Shown here in pieces: positions 6,874-13,877 of a stretch of DNA of 15,023 bases. The position numbers and the translations under genes are program-made. Position 1 is the stretch's first letter. Every line of letters starts with the position of its first letter. The stretch covers positions 348-15,370 of the forward strand of contig DJVH01000107.1 in NCBI GenBank assembly GCA_002440825.1, written 5' to 3'. This DNA comes from Bacteriovoracaceae bacterium UBA6261. Lineage in GTDB: Bacteria; Bdellovibrionota; Bacteriovoracia; Bacteriovoracales; Bacteriovoracaceae. Under the pieces are notes generated by a model. That model was not told where the DNA came from. It saw nothing but the letters and a program-made list of their open reading frames with translations, and ran no database searches.

Positions 6874-9229
6874 GTAAAAAGGGTTTCGCCGAGACCGGAT
6901 TTTCCGGCCAGTAATGCCGGGGATAGTCTCTCGACAACTCTTTCAGCATTGTCGGATAAGTTTTAAGCCAGAAACTCGACAGGTCCTGCGTGACTTGAAT
7001 GGCTCGCTTATGCGGGCCGAGCAACTGAAGCGTGAGCTGCAGCCGACCTCCGGCCAGTTGAGGTGTTTTCGTGAGACCGTAAAAATCCTGAATGTACGAT
7101 TCAATCCAGGGGTCTTTACTTCTGTCGTAATGAATAGGAATTTTTCTTTTATCAGTTAGCTGAATGAAAAGCGGGAAGTCGGCTTCCAGGTTGAAAACAT
7201 TTTCAGGATCAATGAGCGACTTCAGCTCCGAGAAAAAAATGTAAGACAGCTCTTTCTTTTCCTCTTCGCCGAAGCCCAGGTGGTGTTGGAAAAAATGATC
7301 GAGGACTTCTTTTTCCAGATGATCAATATCCAATTGAGACAACAGGCGATTCAATGTCAATAAACGTTCATACTCCTGGGATTGGTGAAGTTCTTTCATG
7401 TAATCAGCAGCAACGTCTCTCAGGATTTTTCTGATCTCTTCATTTGATTCCCGGGGAATCATTTTTTCTTCTGAAAGAATAATTTTTCCAATCATGGTCG
7501 CCGATGATTGTACGACTGTTTGCTTTTTTTCATCCCACTGGTAGCGCGTTTCTTCTGAAATAGGAAACGGCTCAAGATTGTACAACCATTCTTCTTCGAC
7601 AGGCATTGCCTTAATAACATCGCCTTTGTTGTCGAGATCCATGACGATCCACAAATCATGGCGGGGATCAAATTCGGAAGCAAACGAAGAAGCAATCTTG
7701 AGAGTCTCACCGTTCATTAAAATGACATCGTGATATTTTTCACCACGCGATCTGGCAATTCTATCCGGAAACCCTTTTAAAAAAAGTTCTTCAAGCGAAG
7801 CTTTAGAGCTACCTTCGTAACTCTGACAAGAAAGCATTTTTGTAAAACGTTCGCGGTTTTTCTCCTGGAGAAAGTCGGCCAGGGCCATTTGCACCTGACG
7901 GTATTTTTCCCTGTCTGTCCGCATGGCCTCAATCAAAATGCGCGCCAGACGCGGATGAAGAGGATATTGTAAAATTTTTTCGCCGATCGCTGTCATTTCG
8001 CCCGTTCCGGACACAGCGTTCAAAGCATAAAGGAGAGTCTCTGCATTTTCCATGGCCGTAGAGGAAGGTGCTTGCAGCCATTGCAGACGGCTGAGAGGAA
8101 AGCGAAACAGTGAAAGACAGAGAAGGTAAAGTTCAGATAAATCGCTTTTTTCAATTTCCGGTTTATGAAAGTAAGGGCGCTGATCAAAATCCAGCTCGGC
8201 ATAAAGGCGGAAACAATAACCCGAACCTTCGCGGTTTGCCCGTCCTGCTCTCTGCACCGCCTGGGCGCGGGAAATTTTTGTGATTTTTAGTTCGGGTAAG
8301 CCTGAGTAAAAATTGTATGAACTTTCACGTTGTAATCCCGAATCGATGACAATGCGAATACCGGGAATCGTCACTGAGCTTTCCGCTATATTGGTTGAAA
8401 GAATACATTTTCTTTTTTGTCCCGGCAGCAAGACCAGGTCCTGCTCTTTAGAATCGAGATCGCCGTGAAGAATCAGAAGATTTATATCGTGATGTTCGCA
8501 TTGAGATTCCAGGATGGAAGCACATTCTCTGATTTCTTTCATTCCGGGAAGAAAAACGAGAATATCTCCCTGGAAATGCTTTTCAAGCACAGTCACAAAG
8601 CTGTTTAAAACTTTGCGCGCCAGCGGCGCCTGAATGACACTTGTCTGGTTCGGAAGAAAAGAGATCTCAAGAGAGAAACGACTGGCATTCAATTCCAAAA
8701 GAGAAGTGGACGCAAATTGTTTGAGATAGTTTTCCAGCGGATCTGTATCAATCGTTGCAGACATGACAATCATTTTTAAATCAGGACGCGATTCTTTTTG
8801 AAGCTTGGTCAGAAAGCTGAGTGAAGCGTCTGTGCTCAAGTGCCGTTCATGAAATTCATCCAGAATAATCAACTCAACATCATCAAGAGATTTATTGCGC
8901 GAAAGTATTTTTAAAAATGTTCCTTCAGTGAGAAAAAACAATCTCGTTTTATCACTGTAAACGCTCTCATAGCGAAAAATGTATCCGACAGTTTCGCCGA
9001 TCTTTTCACCTAATTCACGCGCCACCTGCAAAGCGGCCAGCTTGGCAGCAAGTCTTCGAGGTTCAAGAATATAAATTTTCTTTTTCGTGACAGGCAATAG
9101 AAACAAGGGAAGGCGCGTGGTTTTACCCGAGCCCGGGCTCGCTTTTAAGATGATATTTTGAAATTCACTGTATTGATCGAGAACCTGATCTTTCAGAACG
9201 TCGATCGGAAGTGGATAAAGAGAGTTCAT
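6854..9229 (-). CDS. hrpB: ATP-dependent RNA helicase HrpB
   Basis: At 791 residues this is close to the usual 800-820 of HrpB. Helicase motifs appear in order: Walker A ASPGSGKTTRLPL (K36, T37), motif Ia around LEPRRLAA, motif II DEFHER (D124-R129, the DExH box typical of HrpB), motif III MSATID, motif V LSTNIAESSVTIPG, and motif VI QRAGRANR (326-333). The C-terminal half carries the HrpB-specific region, ending in YPRHYWPENP, a signature of HrpB C-termini. It is a DEAH-family 3'-5' helicase by homology; the cellular role in most bacteria is unclear (mRNA processing has been proposed for the paralogue HrpA). Motif VI has Asn at position 332 where Gly is nearly universal. The start is 12 bases after the clostripain-like gene stop, without a Shine-Dalgarno site, suggesting co-transcription with the peptidase pair. 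Confidence 0.94.
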   Translation of the reverse strand: MNSLYPLPIDVLKDQVLDQYSEFQNIILKASPGSGKTTRLPLFLLPVTKKKIYILEPRRLAAKLAALQVARELGEKIGETVGYIFRYESVYSDKTRLFFLTEGTFLKILSRNKSLDDVELIILDEFHERHLSTDASLSFLTKLQKESRPDLKMIVMSATIDTDPLENYLKQFASTSLLELNASRFSLEISFLPNQTSVIQAPLARKVLNSFVTVLEKHFQGDILVFLPGMKEIRECASILESQCEHHDINLLILHGDLDSKEQDLVLLPGQKRKCILSTNIAESSVTIPGIRIVIDSGLQRESSYNFYSGLPELKITKISRAQAVQRAGRANREGSGYCFRLYAELDFDQRPYFHKPEIEKSDLSELYLLCLSLFRFPLSRLQWLQAPSSTAMENAETLLYALNAVSGTGEMTAIGEKILQYPLHPRLARILIEAMRTDREKYRQVQMALADFLQEKNRERFTKMLSCQSYEGSSKASLEELFLKGFPDRIARSRGEKYHDVILMNGETLKIASSFASEFDPRHDLWIVMDLDNKGDVIKAMPVEEEWLYNLEPFPISEETRYQWDEKKQTVVQSSATMIGKIILSEEKMIPRESNEEIRKILRDVAADYMKELHQSQEYERLLTLNRLLSQLDIDHLEKEVLDHFFQHHLGFGEEEKKELSYIFFSELKSLIDPENVFNLEADFPLFIQLTDKRKIPIHYDRSKDPWIESYIQDFYGLTKTPQLAGGRLQLTLQLLGPHKRAIQVTQDLSSFWLKTYPTMLKELSRDYPRHYWPENPVSAKPFLLKRQVV

Positions 9230-9241
9230 GCAAAAAGTTTA

Positions 9242-10735
9242 CTACAAACTCAACCACTGCGCGAGTTGATTAAATTCCAGCTCGAAATAATCCATGGAAG
9301 GAACGCTGCCGGGAAGAACAATATTGAATCCTGTATAGCGCTCGGCCTTGATTCCCGCCTGTTGCGTATAAGCGGTGTAGAGAAGAGGAGACGCTGCGGT
9401 GTCTGCCGGGGATTCAACAACATCATGAGTTCTTGTGGCCGACAACGCTTTAGTGAGCAGCTTGCCTTCGCTGCTTAAAAAATAATAATTGAAAGTGTTA
9501 AGAGAAGGAGCAAAAGGAGAAAGGACAAGTTCATCGCCTTGAATCGTTTTAACAGGCCAGTTCATCTTATTAGGGCCGGCAATGAAGTCATCATTCTTCA
9601 ACAGCTGTCTGAATAAATCCGTTTTGCCGAAATCCTGCTCGTCTCCGGTTGTCCAGTTGTTGAAGCCATAAACGATCTTTGCTCCCGGCGCCGGGACTGC
9701 AATGTGCAGGCGTGGATTCGTTTTGAGTTTTTTTACGGACTCAATATTCAGCAAGCGAATGAGTGCCGTCAGTTCGGCATCAGCGTTATTGGTTTTCTTG
9801 CGAAGTTCAATCAGGAGCCGGCCCAGATCAACCAGTTCTTTTTCATCCATTGATGCCGTTCTACTGAGATAATTTTTTAATTCAGTTTTTGTCTTGTCGT
9901 TCAACGATTTAAAAATCGAAGAAACTTTCTTTAGAGCTGCAGCGACAGACTCCAGCTTCTTGTTTTCAACGACGGAAACAGTGGCCGAGCTTACGCTGAC
10001 ATAGTTTCTTTGCTGTCCGTTTTTCAGATACGAGTAAGATTCGATAAAGTTTTTTGCCAGTGCCACAGAAGCTTCTTTCGCCGAAGAAAAAGAAGGAAGT
10101 GCAGAAAGAGTCTGGAAAGGCAGACCTGATGAAAATTCTGCTTCCTCTGAGGCGAGCGTGTAATCGCTGAAAGTTCTCAGCTCATAAAGAAATTCAAAGT
10201 TCGCCATAAAACAGGCATCAAACCAAAGAACGTCCAGATGAGGCACTGATGAAGTCAACGTGTCTTTTAATTCACGCGTACTGAGCCCTTGCAGCCCCTG
10301 CGCCCCTTTTCCATGAGAATAGATAACCAGAGCTTTTTTTGAATCTTTGCTTTTGAAAAAAGATTTTAAAAACGGAGCGAGATTTTCCTGCTCATATTTT
10401 TTGAGTGAGCCCGGAATAACAATTGAGTTTAAATCCTGACGATAGAGCAGATTCCCAAGAGAGTTTTTCGCTGTTCCGGTCCCGGGAAGATACACAACGG
10501 AGCCGTTTAAAGTCTCGCGATAGATTCCCAGCTTTAGTTGAGATGAGGATTGAATACGGGCCAGCTCGAGAATATTGTCATCGATATCTTTTTGAAAAGC
10601 TTCATCAGGCTCAGCGCCTCTGAAGACCACGGCGACTTCCCATTTAGTCTCAGCGAGAGCGACTCCCGCCGAGACCAGAATGAAAAGAGCTAAAAAAAGT
10701 CTGAATAGATTATTTAATTTTTTCTGGAGCAACAT
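9242..10735 (-). CDS. Secreted clostripain-family (C11, clan CD) cysteine peptidase
   Basis: From the ATG at 10735 the protein is 497 residues. It opens with a clean signal peptide (two Lys, then FRLFLALFILVSAGVALA, cleavage before ETKWE). The clan CD dyad is plain: catalytic His in VIYSHGKGAQG (H141 in this numbering) and catalytic Cys in LWFDACFMANFEFLYEL (C175). The downstream LASEEAEFSSGLPF matches the S1-pocket region of clostripain relatives. Such enzymes usually cut after basic residues and are often activated by autoprocessing. The region after about 360 is a C-terminal domain with beta-rich character and no recognised motif. I chose 10735 because it begins the signal peptide and has GGTGA 8 bases upstream; ATG at 10744 or 10789 would add residues before the signal. 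The start overlaps the end of the upstream gene by 26 bases, implying translational coupling. Confidence 0.87.
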   Translation of the reverse strand: MLLQKKLNNLFRLFLALFILVSAGVALAETKWEVAVVFRGAEPDEAFQKDIDDNILELARIQSSSQLKLGIYRETLNGSVVYLPGTGTAKNSLGNLLYRQDLNSIVIPGSLKKYEQENLAPFLKSFFKSKDSKKALVIYSHGKGAQGLQGLSTRELKDTLTSSVPHLDVLWFDACFMANFEFLYELRTFSDYTLASEEAEFSSGLPFQTLSALPSFSSAKEASVALAKNFIESYSYLKNGQQRNYVSVSSATVSVVENKKLESVAAALKKVSSIFKSLNDKTKTELKNYLSRTASMDEKELVDLGRLLIELRKKTNNADAELTALIRLLNIESVKKLKTNPRLHIAVPAPGAKIVYGFNNWTTGDEQDFGKTDLFRQLLKNDDFIAGPNKMNWPVKTIQGDELVLSPFAPSLNTFNYYFLSSEGKLLTKALSATRTHDVVESPADTAASPLLYTAYTQQAGIKAERYTGFNIVLPGSVPSMDYFELEFNQLAQWLSL

Positions 10736-12053
10736 TGTCTTCATCACCGTTGATGCCGAATAGGTTGTCAGAATCAATTTGTTTAGCAAGCGTCTGGTAG
10801 CTCACGAAACCGTTTCCAGTTTGAGCATACTCAAGAGCTTTTTCAAGTGCTGACGCCAGGGCCGCGCTTGAGTTAGGCATAGCATCGAACGCCGTCGCTA
10901 AACCGTTGGTGAAAATATCAAGTTTCTTTGTTCCTTTTGGATCCTGTGCAGAAACTTTTCTCTCGAAGTATTGAGAGTTGTAGTAACGGTATGAAGTACA
11001 GCTGTCAAAGAAGAAGATCTGATATCTTTTCTTGTTGAACTTGATAGGTTCGCCAAGATTTTCTTCGATGGATTCAAGATCGAGGTGACCGCCAAGACCT
11101 GAGTGGCCTTCGTACATCATAATAGAAGCGTTTTCCAGAGCATCTTTATAAAACCAGTGGAAACCAAGAGCATCTTCATCAATTCCTGTCGGAGCATAGA
11201 AAAATCTGTAAACGAGTTTACCTTTCTGGATTGTTTCAACAAAAGGAGCATCTCCATCAAGAGTTTTGGCAACAGATTTCACCTGTGAGTCTGTCCATTG
11301 AGTCGCTTTGTATCCGTTTTTGATCAGATAGTTTCTGAAAGCGCGATAGTTGTAAGCATTGATGTCTGAACTCTTCAAAGGATTTCTTTCCAGAGTCGGA
11401 TCATCCATTCCGAAAAGAACGTGAATCGTGATGTTTCCTTTTTCATCCGGAAGATTTTGGTATTCAGGATAAGAAAGTTTTGAGTTTGTGAAACGCTGAA
11501 TTTTTGCTTTCACAACTGAATAGTCCTTGCCTTCTTTCAGTGTGCAGCCCGGGCGATCAGGACTCCAGAAATACCAGAAGTCTCCTTCGGACTGATAATG
11601 TTCATCAGTACAAGGATTATGATTGCCAACCATGGCCGCTCCATAAATCTTTTTGGGATTGTTAGGCAGATAAACATCATATGTTGTGCTCGGGCCGTTT
11701 GCGACAACAATTGTTCCTTTATAGTGATACCCGACTGAGAGGGTATTGCCTTTTTTTGCCAGAACCTTTACGTCGGAAACGACGTGGTCACCTTTAGGAA
11801 CAGCTGTGTATTTCACAAGCGACATCGGCCCGACAATATGTTCGAGCTGCGCTTCAATGACATTGCGAAGTGTTCTTTCCTGCGGATTTCTTGCCGTTTC
11901 GTATTCGACAACGCCGTTAAATTCCAGCACGGCTTCTGTTGAATTAGATCCGACATAAAGTTTTTTCTCTTTTCCTTTCGGAATATAAGCTCCGGCAAAT
12001 GCTGAACCGACCAGAGATGCCGCCAGCGACACGAGAAGGGTTTTCTTCAACAT
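10710..12053 (-). CDS. Secreted protein with clan CD (caspase-fold) peptidase-like His-Cys motifs
   Basis: The protein has 447 residues and I do not recognise the family as a whole. Residues 1-20 are a Sec signal peptide with cleavage after SAFA. The middle has CTDEHYQ and WSPDRPGC, two cysteines that could be bridged. In the C-terminal part a hydrophobic strand leads into MMYEGHSGLGG (H317), and 35 residues later another strand leads into IFFFDSCTSYRYY (C352). A hydrophobic strand followed by H-G/S, then a strand followed by D-S/A-C, is the hallmark of clan CD peptidases such as gingipain (C25) and clostripain (C11). Its neighbour, overlapping by 26 bases, is a real C11 peptidase, which supports the reading. 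It could be an active peptidase, a degenerate partner, or an inhibitor-like prodomain protein. The start is well supported by AAGGAG 7 bases before the ATG. Confidence 0.8.
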   Translation of the reverse strand: MLKKTLLVSLAASLVGSAFAGAYIPKGKEKKLYVGSNSTEAVLEFNGVVEYETARNPQERTLRNVIEAQLEHIVGPMSLVKYTAVPKGDHVVSDVKVLAKKGNTLSVGYHYKGTIVVANGPSTTYDVYLPNNPKKIYGAAMVGNHNPCTDEHYQSEGDFWYFWSPDRPGCTLKEGKDYSVVKAKIQRFTNSKLSYPEYQNLPDEKGNITIHVLFGMDDPTLERNPLKSSDINAYNYRAFRNYLIKNGYKATQWTDSQVKSVAKTLDGDAPFVETIQKGKLVYRFFYAPTGIDEDALGFHWFYKDALENASIMMYEGHSGLGGHLDLESIEENLGEPIKFNKKRYQIFFFDSCTSYRYYNSQYFERKVSAQDPKGTKKLDIFTNGLATAFDAMPNSSAALASALEKALEYAQTGNGFVSYQTLAKQIDSDNLFGINGDEDNVAPEKIK

Positions 12054-12083
12054 AATATGACTCCTTAATAGTTATTTTTGCGC

Positions 12084-12113
12084 ATTCTAGCAGGCGCCAA
12101 AAAAAGATGTTGA
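12084..12113 (-). promoter_or_regulatory. Probable promoter of the peptidase pair
   Basis: On the minus strand, TCAACA (complement of 12108-12113, 4 of 6 to the -35 consensus) is separated by 18 bases from TAGAAT (complement of 12084-12089, 5 of 6 to the -10). Transcription would start near 12077, leaving a 24-base leader that holds the AAGGAG site (12061-12066). An imperfect dyad surrounds the -10: TTTTTGCGC at 12075-12083 pairs with GCGCCAAAAA at 12094-12103 with one bulged base, which could be an operator. Confidence 0.45.
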
Positions 12114-12153
12114 TTCTTGTATTTTTTATAGAGGAGAGTAGCAGAAAATGGAT

Positions 12154-12159
12154 TATAAT
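12154..12159 (+). promoter_or_regulatory. Consensus -10 TATAAT before the first sensor kinase
   Basis: A perfect TATAAT lies 10 bases upstream of the ATG at 12170. The -35 position holds GAGGAG, so recognition would rely on the -10 or an activator. The predicted start of transcription falls within about 4 bases of the ATG, so the message would be nearly leaderless. Confidence 0.4.
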
Positions 12160-12169
12160 TTTTACACAC

Positions 12170-13840
12170 ATGAACTTCTTCAAAATCAGATTTCTAAAAA
12201 GGGACAAGAGCCTTTTTATCTTCACCGCCTCTGTTTTAATGGGGTTGGCCGTTTTAATTGTTTTTTGTCTTGAAGCTTATTCGTCTTATAAGAGCGAGAT
12301 CCGTTCGGCTGAAAAGCACGCCCATAATTTAAGCCAGGTTCTTGAAGAGCAATTGCTTTCTTCTGTTAAAAAAATCGATCTGATTCTTCTCGATTTGCAG
12401 GATGGTTTTCAGCACAAGGATGGCATTCACAAACCTGCAGCAGACATGGCGCATTTCATGCGCGCTCACCGCCAACGTCTTCCGGAAGTCTACAGTTTAA
12501 AATTTTTCAATGAGAATGGTGATCTCGTTGTCAACGATATCTCCGGCCAGGGAAAACTCAACATCGCGGACCGTGAATTTTTCCAGTACTTTAAAAAAAC
12601 GGGTAATGACATGCTCACGATTACCCGGCCGATCAAAGGAAGAATTGCTCCTACCTGGATTGTCGTTCTTTGCCGTCCGGTTATCGATGAAAAAAATCAA
12701 TTCAAGGGAGTGATCACTGCTTCAATGCAAGTTGATTATTTCAGGGACATGCTCGTTAACGTCAATATCGGAGAAAAAGGCTCCATCGCGCTGTTTGGCT
12801 TTGATTCCACTATGTATGCTCGCGTTCCAGAGAAAAAAGAAATAATGGGAAAGCAGCTTCCTTTAACGAAGGCAACAAGAACATTCATTTCTTCTGGCAA
12901 AAAATTTGATTCTTATCAGGATTATTCTTCAGTCGATGGTTTTGAAAAAGTTTACTCAATCAGAAAAATAGGCGAGTTTCCTCTCTTCTTTGCTGTCGGT
13001 CTTTCGACTCAGGAAATTTTAAATTCATGGAAATACAGAACGATTCTCTATATCGTCTTCCTGAGCATCGTGTTTATCACATTCTCAGGAATTTTATTGA
13101 TGTACCTTCGCTCGGTAGACACTCTGGAAGAGCAGCGAAAGCTTTCCATTCAGTCGGCCAAGCTTACCACCCTGGGAGAAATGGCCAGCAATATTGCCCA
13201 CGAAATCAATAACCCTCTCACCGTTATTTCTACGCTGGCCATGATATCGAAATTTCCCGAAGAGCAGAATGAACGCGAAAAAAGATACAATATCAATCAA
13301 GATAAAATCATTCAGACTGTGGATAGAATTGCTAAAATCATTCAAAGTTTGAGAACTTTTTCCCGCGACTCCTATGATGATCCCATTCTGCCGACATCAT
13401 TGCAGAGTATTTTCAATACGACTTTTGAATTGTGCCTTCAGCGCTTGAAAAACAATCAGGTCGAAGTTGAACTCGTTCCATTTGAAGACAAAATGATCAA
13501 TTGCCGGGAATATCAAATCGTCCAGGTTCTTATGAACCTTTTAAACAATTCGCTGGATGCTCTTGATGGCCAGAAAGAAAAACGCATCATCATCACAGTT
13601 GAAGATTGCGGTAAAAAAATGAAAATTCTCGTTCAGGACAATGGCCCGAAAATTCCCGATGATATCGCGGAAAAAATGATGAATCCGTTCTACACCACCA
13701 AAGAAATGGGCAAGGGAACCGGGCTTGGACTTTCGATCTCAAGGGGAATTATTGAGAACCATAAAGGGGAATTTTATTTTGACAAAAACCACCCGTTCAC
13801 AACATTCGTTATTGAATTACCAAAGGCCGAGTTGAATTAA
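12170..13840 (+). CDS. Membrane sensor histidine kinase, Cache-like sensor domain
   Basis: The protein is 556 residues from the ATG at 12170. Segments at about 14-36 and 288-312 flank a periplasmic sensor of about 250 residues. Its DREFFQYFKKTG and TITRPIKG stretches resemble the PDC/double-Cache domains of kinases and diguanylate cyclases. No HAMP domain is evident. A short coiled-coil linker runs into the H-box GEMASNIAHEINNPL (phospho-acceptor H344). The ATPase follows: N-box NLLNNSLDAL (456-465), G1 QDNG (489-492), F-box NPFYTTK and G2 GKGTGLGLS (515-523). All catalytic motifs are intact. The start is fixed by the tandem paralogue, which has the same 41 residues' distance from its ATG to the shared SSYK. 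An ATG at 12107 would add 21 residues and break this match. No response regulator is present in the window. Confidence 0.92.
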   Translation: MNFFKIRFLKRDKSLFIFTASVLMGLAVLIVFCLEAYSSYKSEIRSAEKHAHNLSQVLEEQLLSSVKKIDLILLDLQDGFQHKDGIHKPAADMAHFMRAHRQRLPEVYSLKFFNENGDLVVNDISGQGKLNIADREFFQYFKKTGNDMLTITRPIKGRIAPTWIVVLCRPVIDEKNQFKGVITASMQVDYFRDMLVNVNIGEKGSIALFGFDSTMYARVPEKKEIMGKQLPLTKATRTFISSGKKFDSYQDYSSVDGFEKVYSIRKIGEFPLFFAVGLSTQEILNSWKYRTILYIVFLSIVFITFSGILLMYLRSVDTLEEQRKLSIQSAKLTTLGEMASNIAHEINNPLTVISTLAMISKFPEEQNEREKRYNINQDKIIQTVDRIAKIIQSLRTFSRDSYDDPILPTSLQSIFNTTFELCLQRLKNNQVEVELVPFEDKMINCREYQIVQVLMNLLNNSLDALDGQKEKRIIITVEDCGKKMKILVQDNGPKIPDDIAEKMMNPFYTTKEMGKGTGLGLSISRGIIENHKGEFYFDKNHPFTTFVIELPKAELN

Positions 13841-13841
13841 T

Positions 13842-13871
13842 TCAGCATTGCTGACTAATCTGCCGATTAGT
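13842..13871. promoter_or_regulatory. Two adjacent palindromes between the tandem kinases
   Basis: TCAGCATTGCTGA (13842-13854; 6-base arms around one T) is followed, sharing one base, by ACTAATCTGCCGATTAGT (13854-13871; 7-base arms, TGCC loop). Together they fill 30 of the 37 bases between the first kinase stop and the second kinase ATG. No T-run follows, so it is not a standard terminator. Either dyad could be an operator, or an RNA hairpin that tunes or processes the message. The second ends 6 bases before the ATG, and no Shine-Dalgarno site is visible. Confidence 0.5.
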
Positions 13872-13877
13872 TCCTCA

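Noticed and set aside
6892..6918. Small CCGG-rich hairpins near the metallophosphoesterase 3' end as a terminator
   Set aside because: Stems are 4 base pairs, no T-run follows, and the sequence is inside the hrpB coding region, which explains it.
10736..10789. ATG at 10789 (or 10744) as start of the clostripain-like peptidase
   Set aside because: The longer forms add residues before the signal peptide and lie deeper inside the upstream gene. The ATG at 10735 starts directly with the Lys-rich signal n-region.
12107..12169. ATG at 12107 as start of the first kinase
   Set aside because: It lies upstream of the TATAAT element, lacks a ribosome binding site, and breaks the exact residue-for-residue match with the N-terminus of the tandem paralogue.
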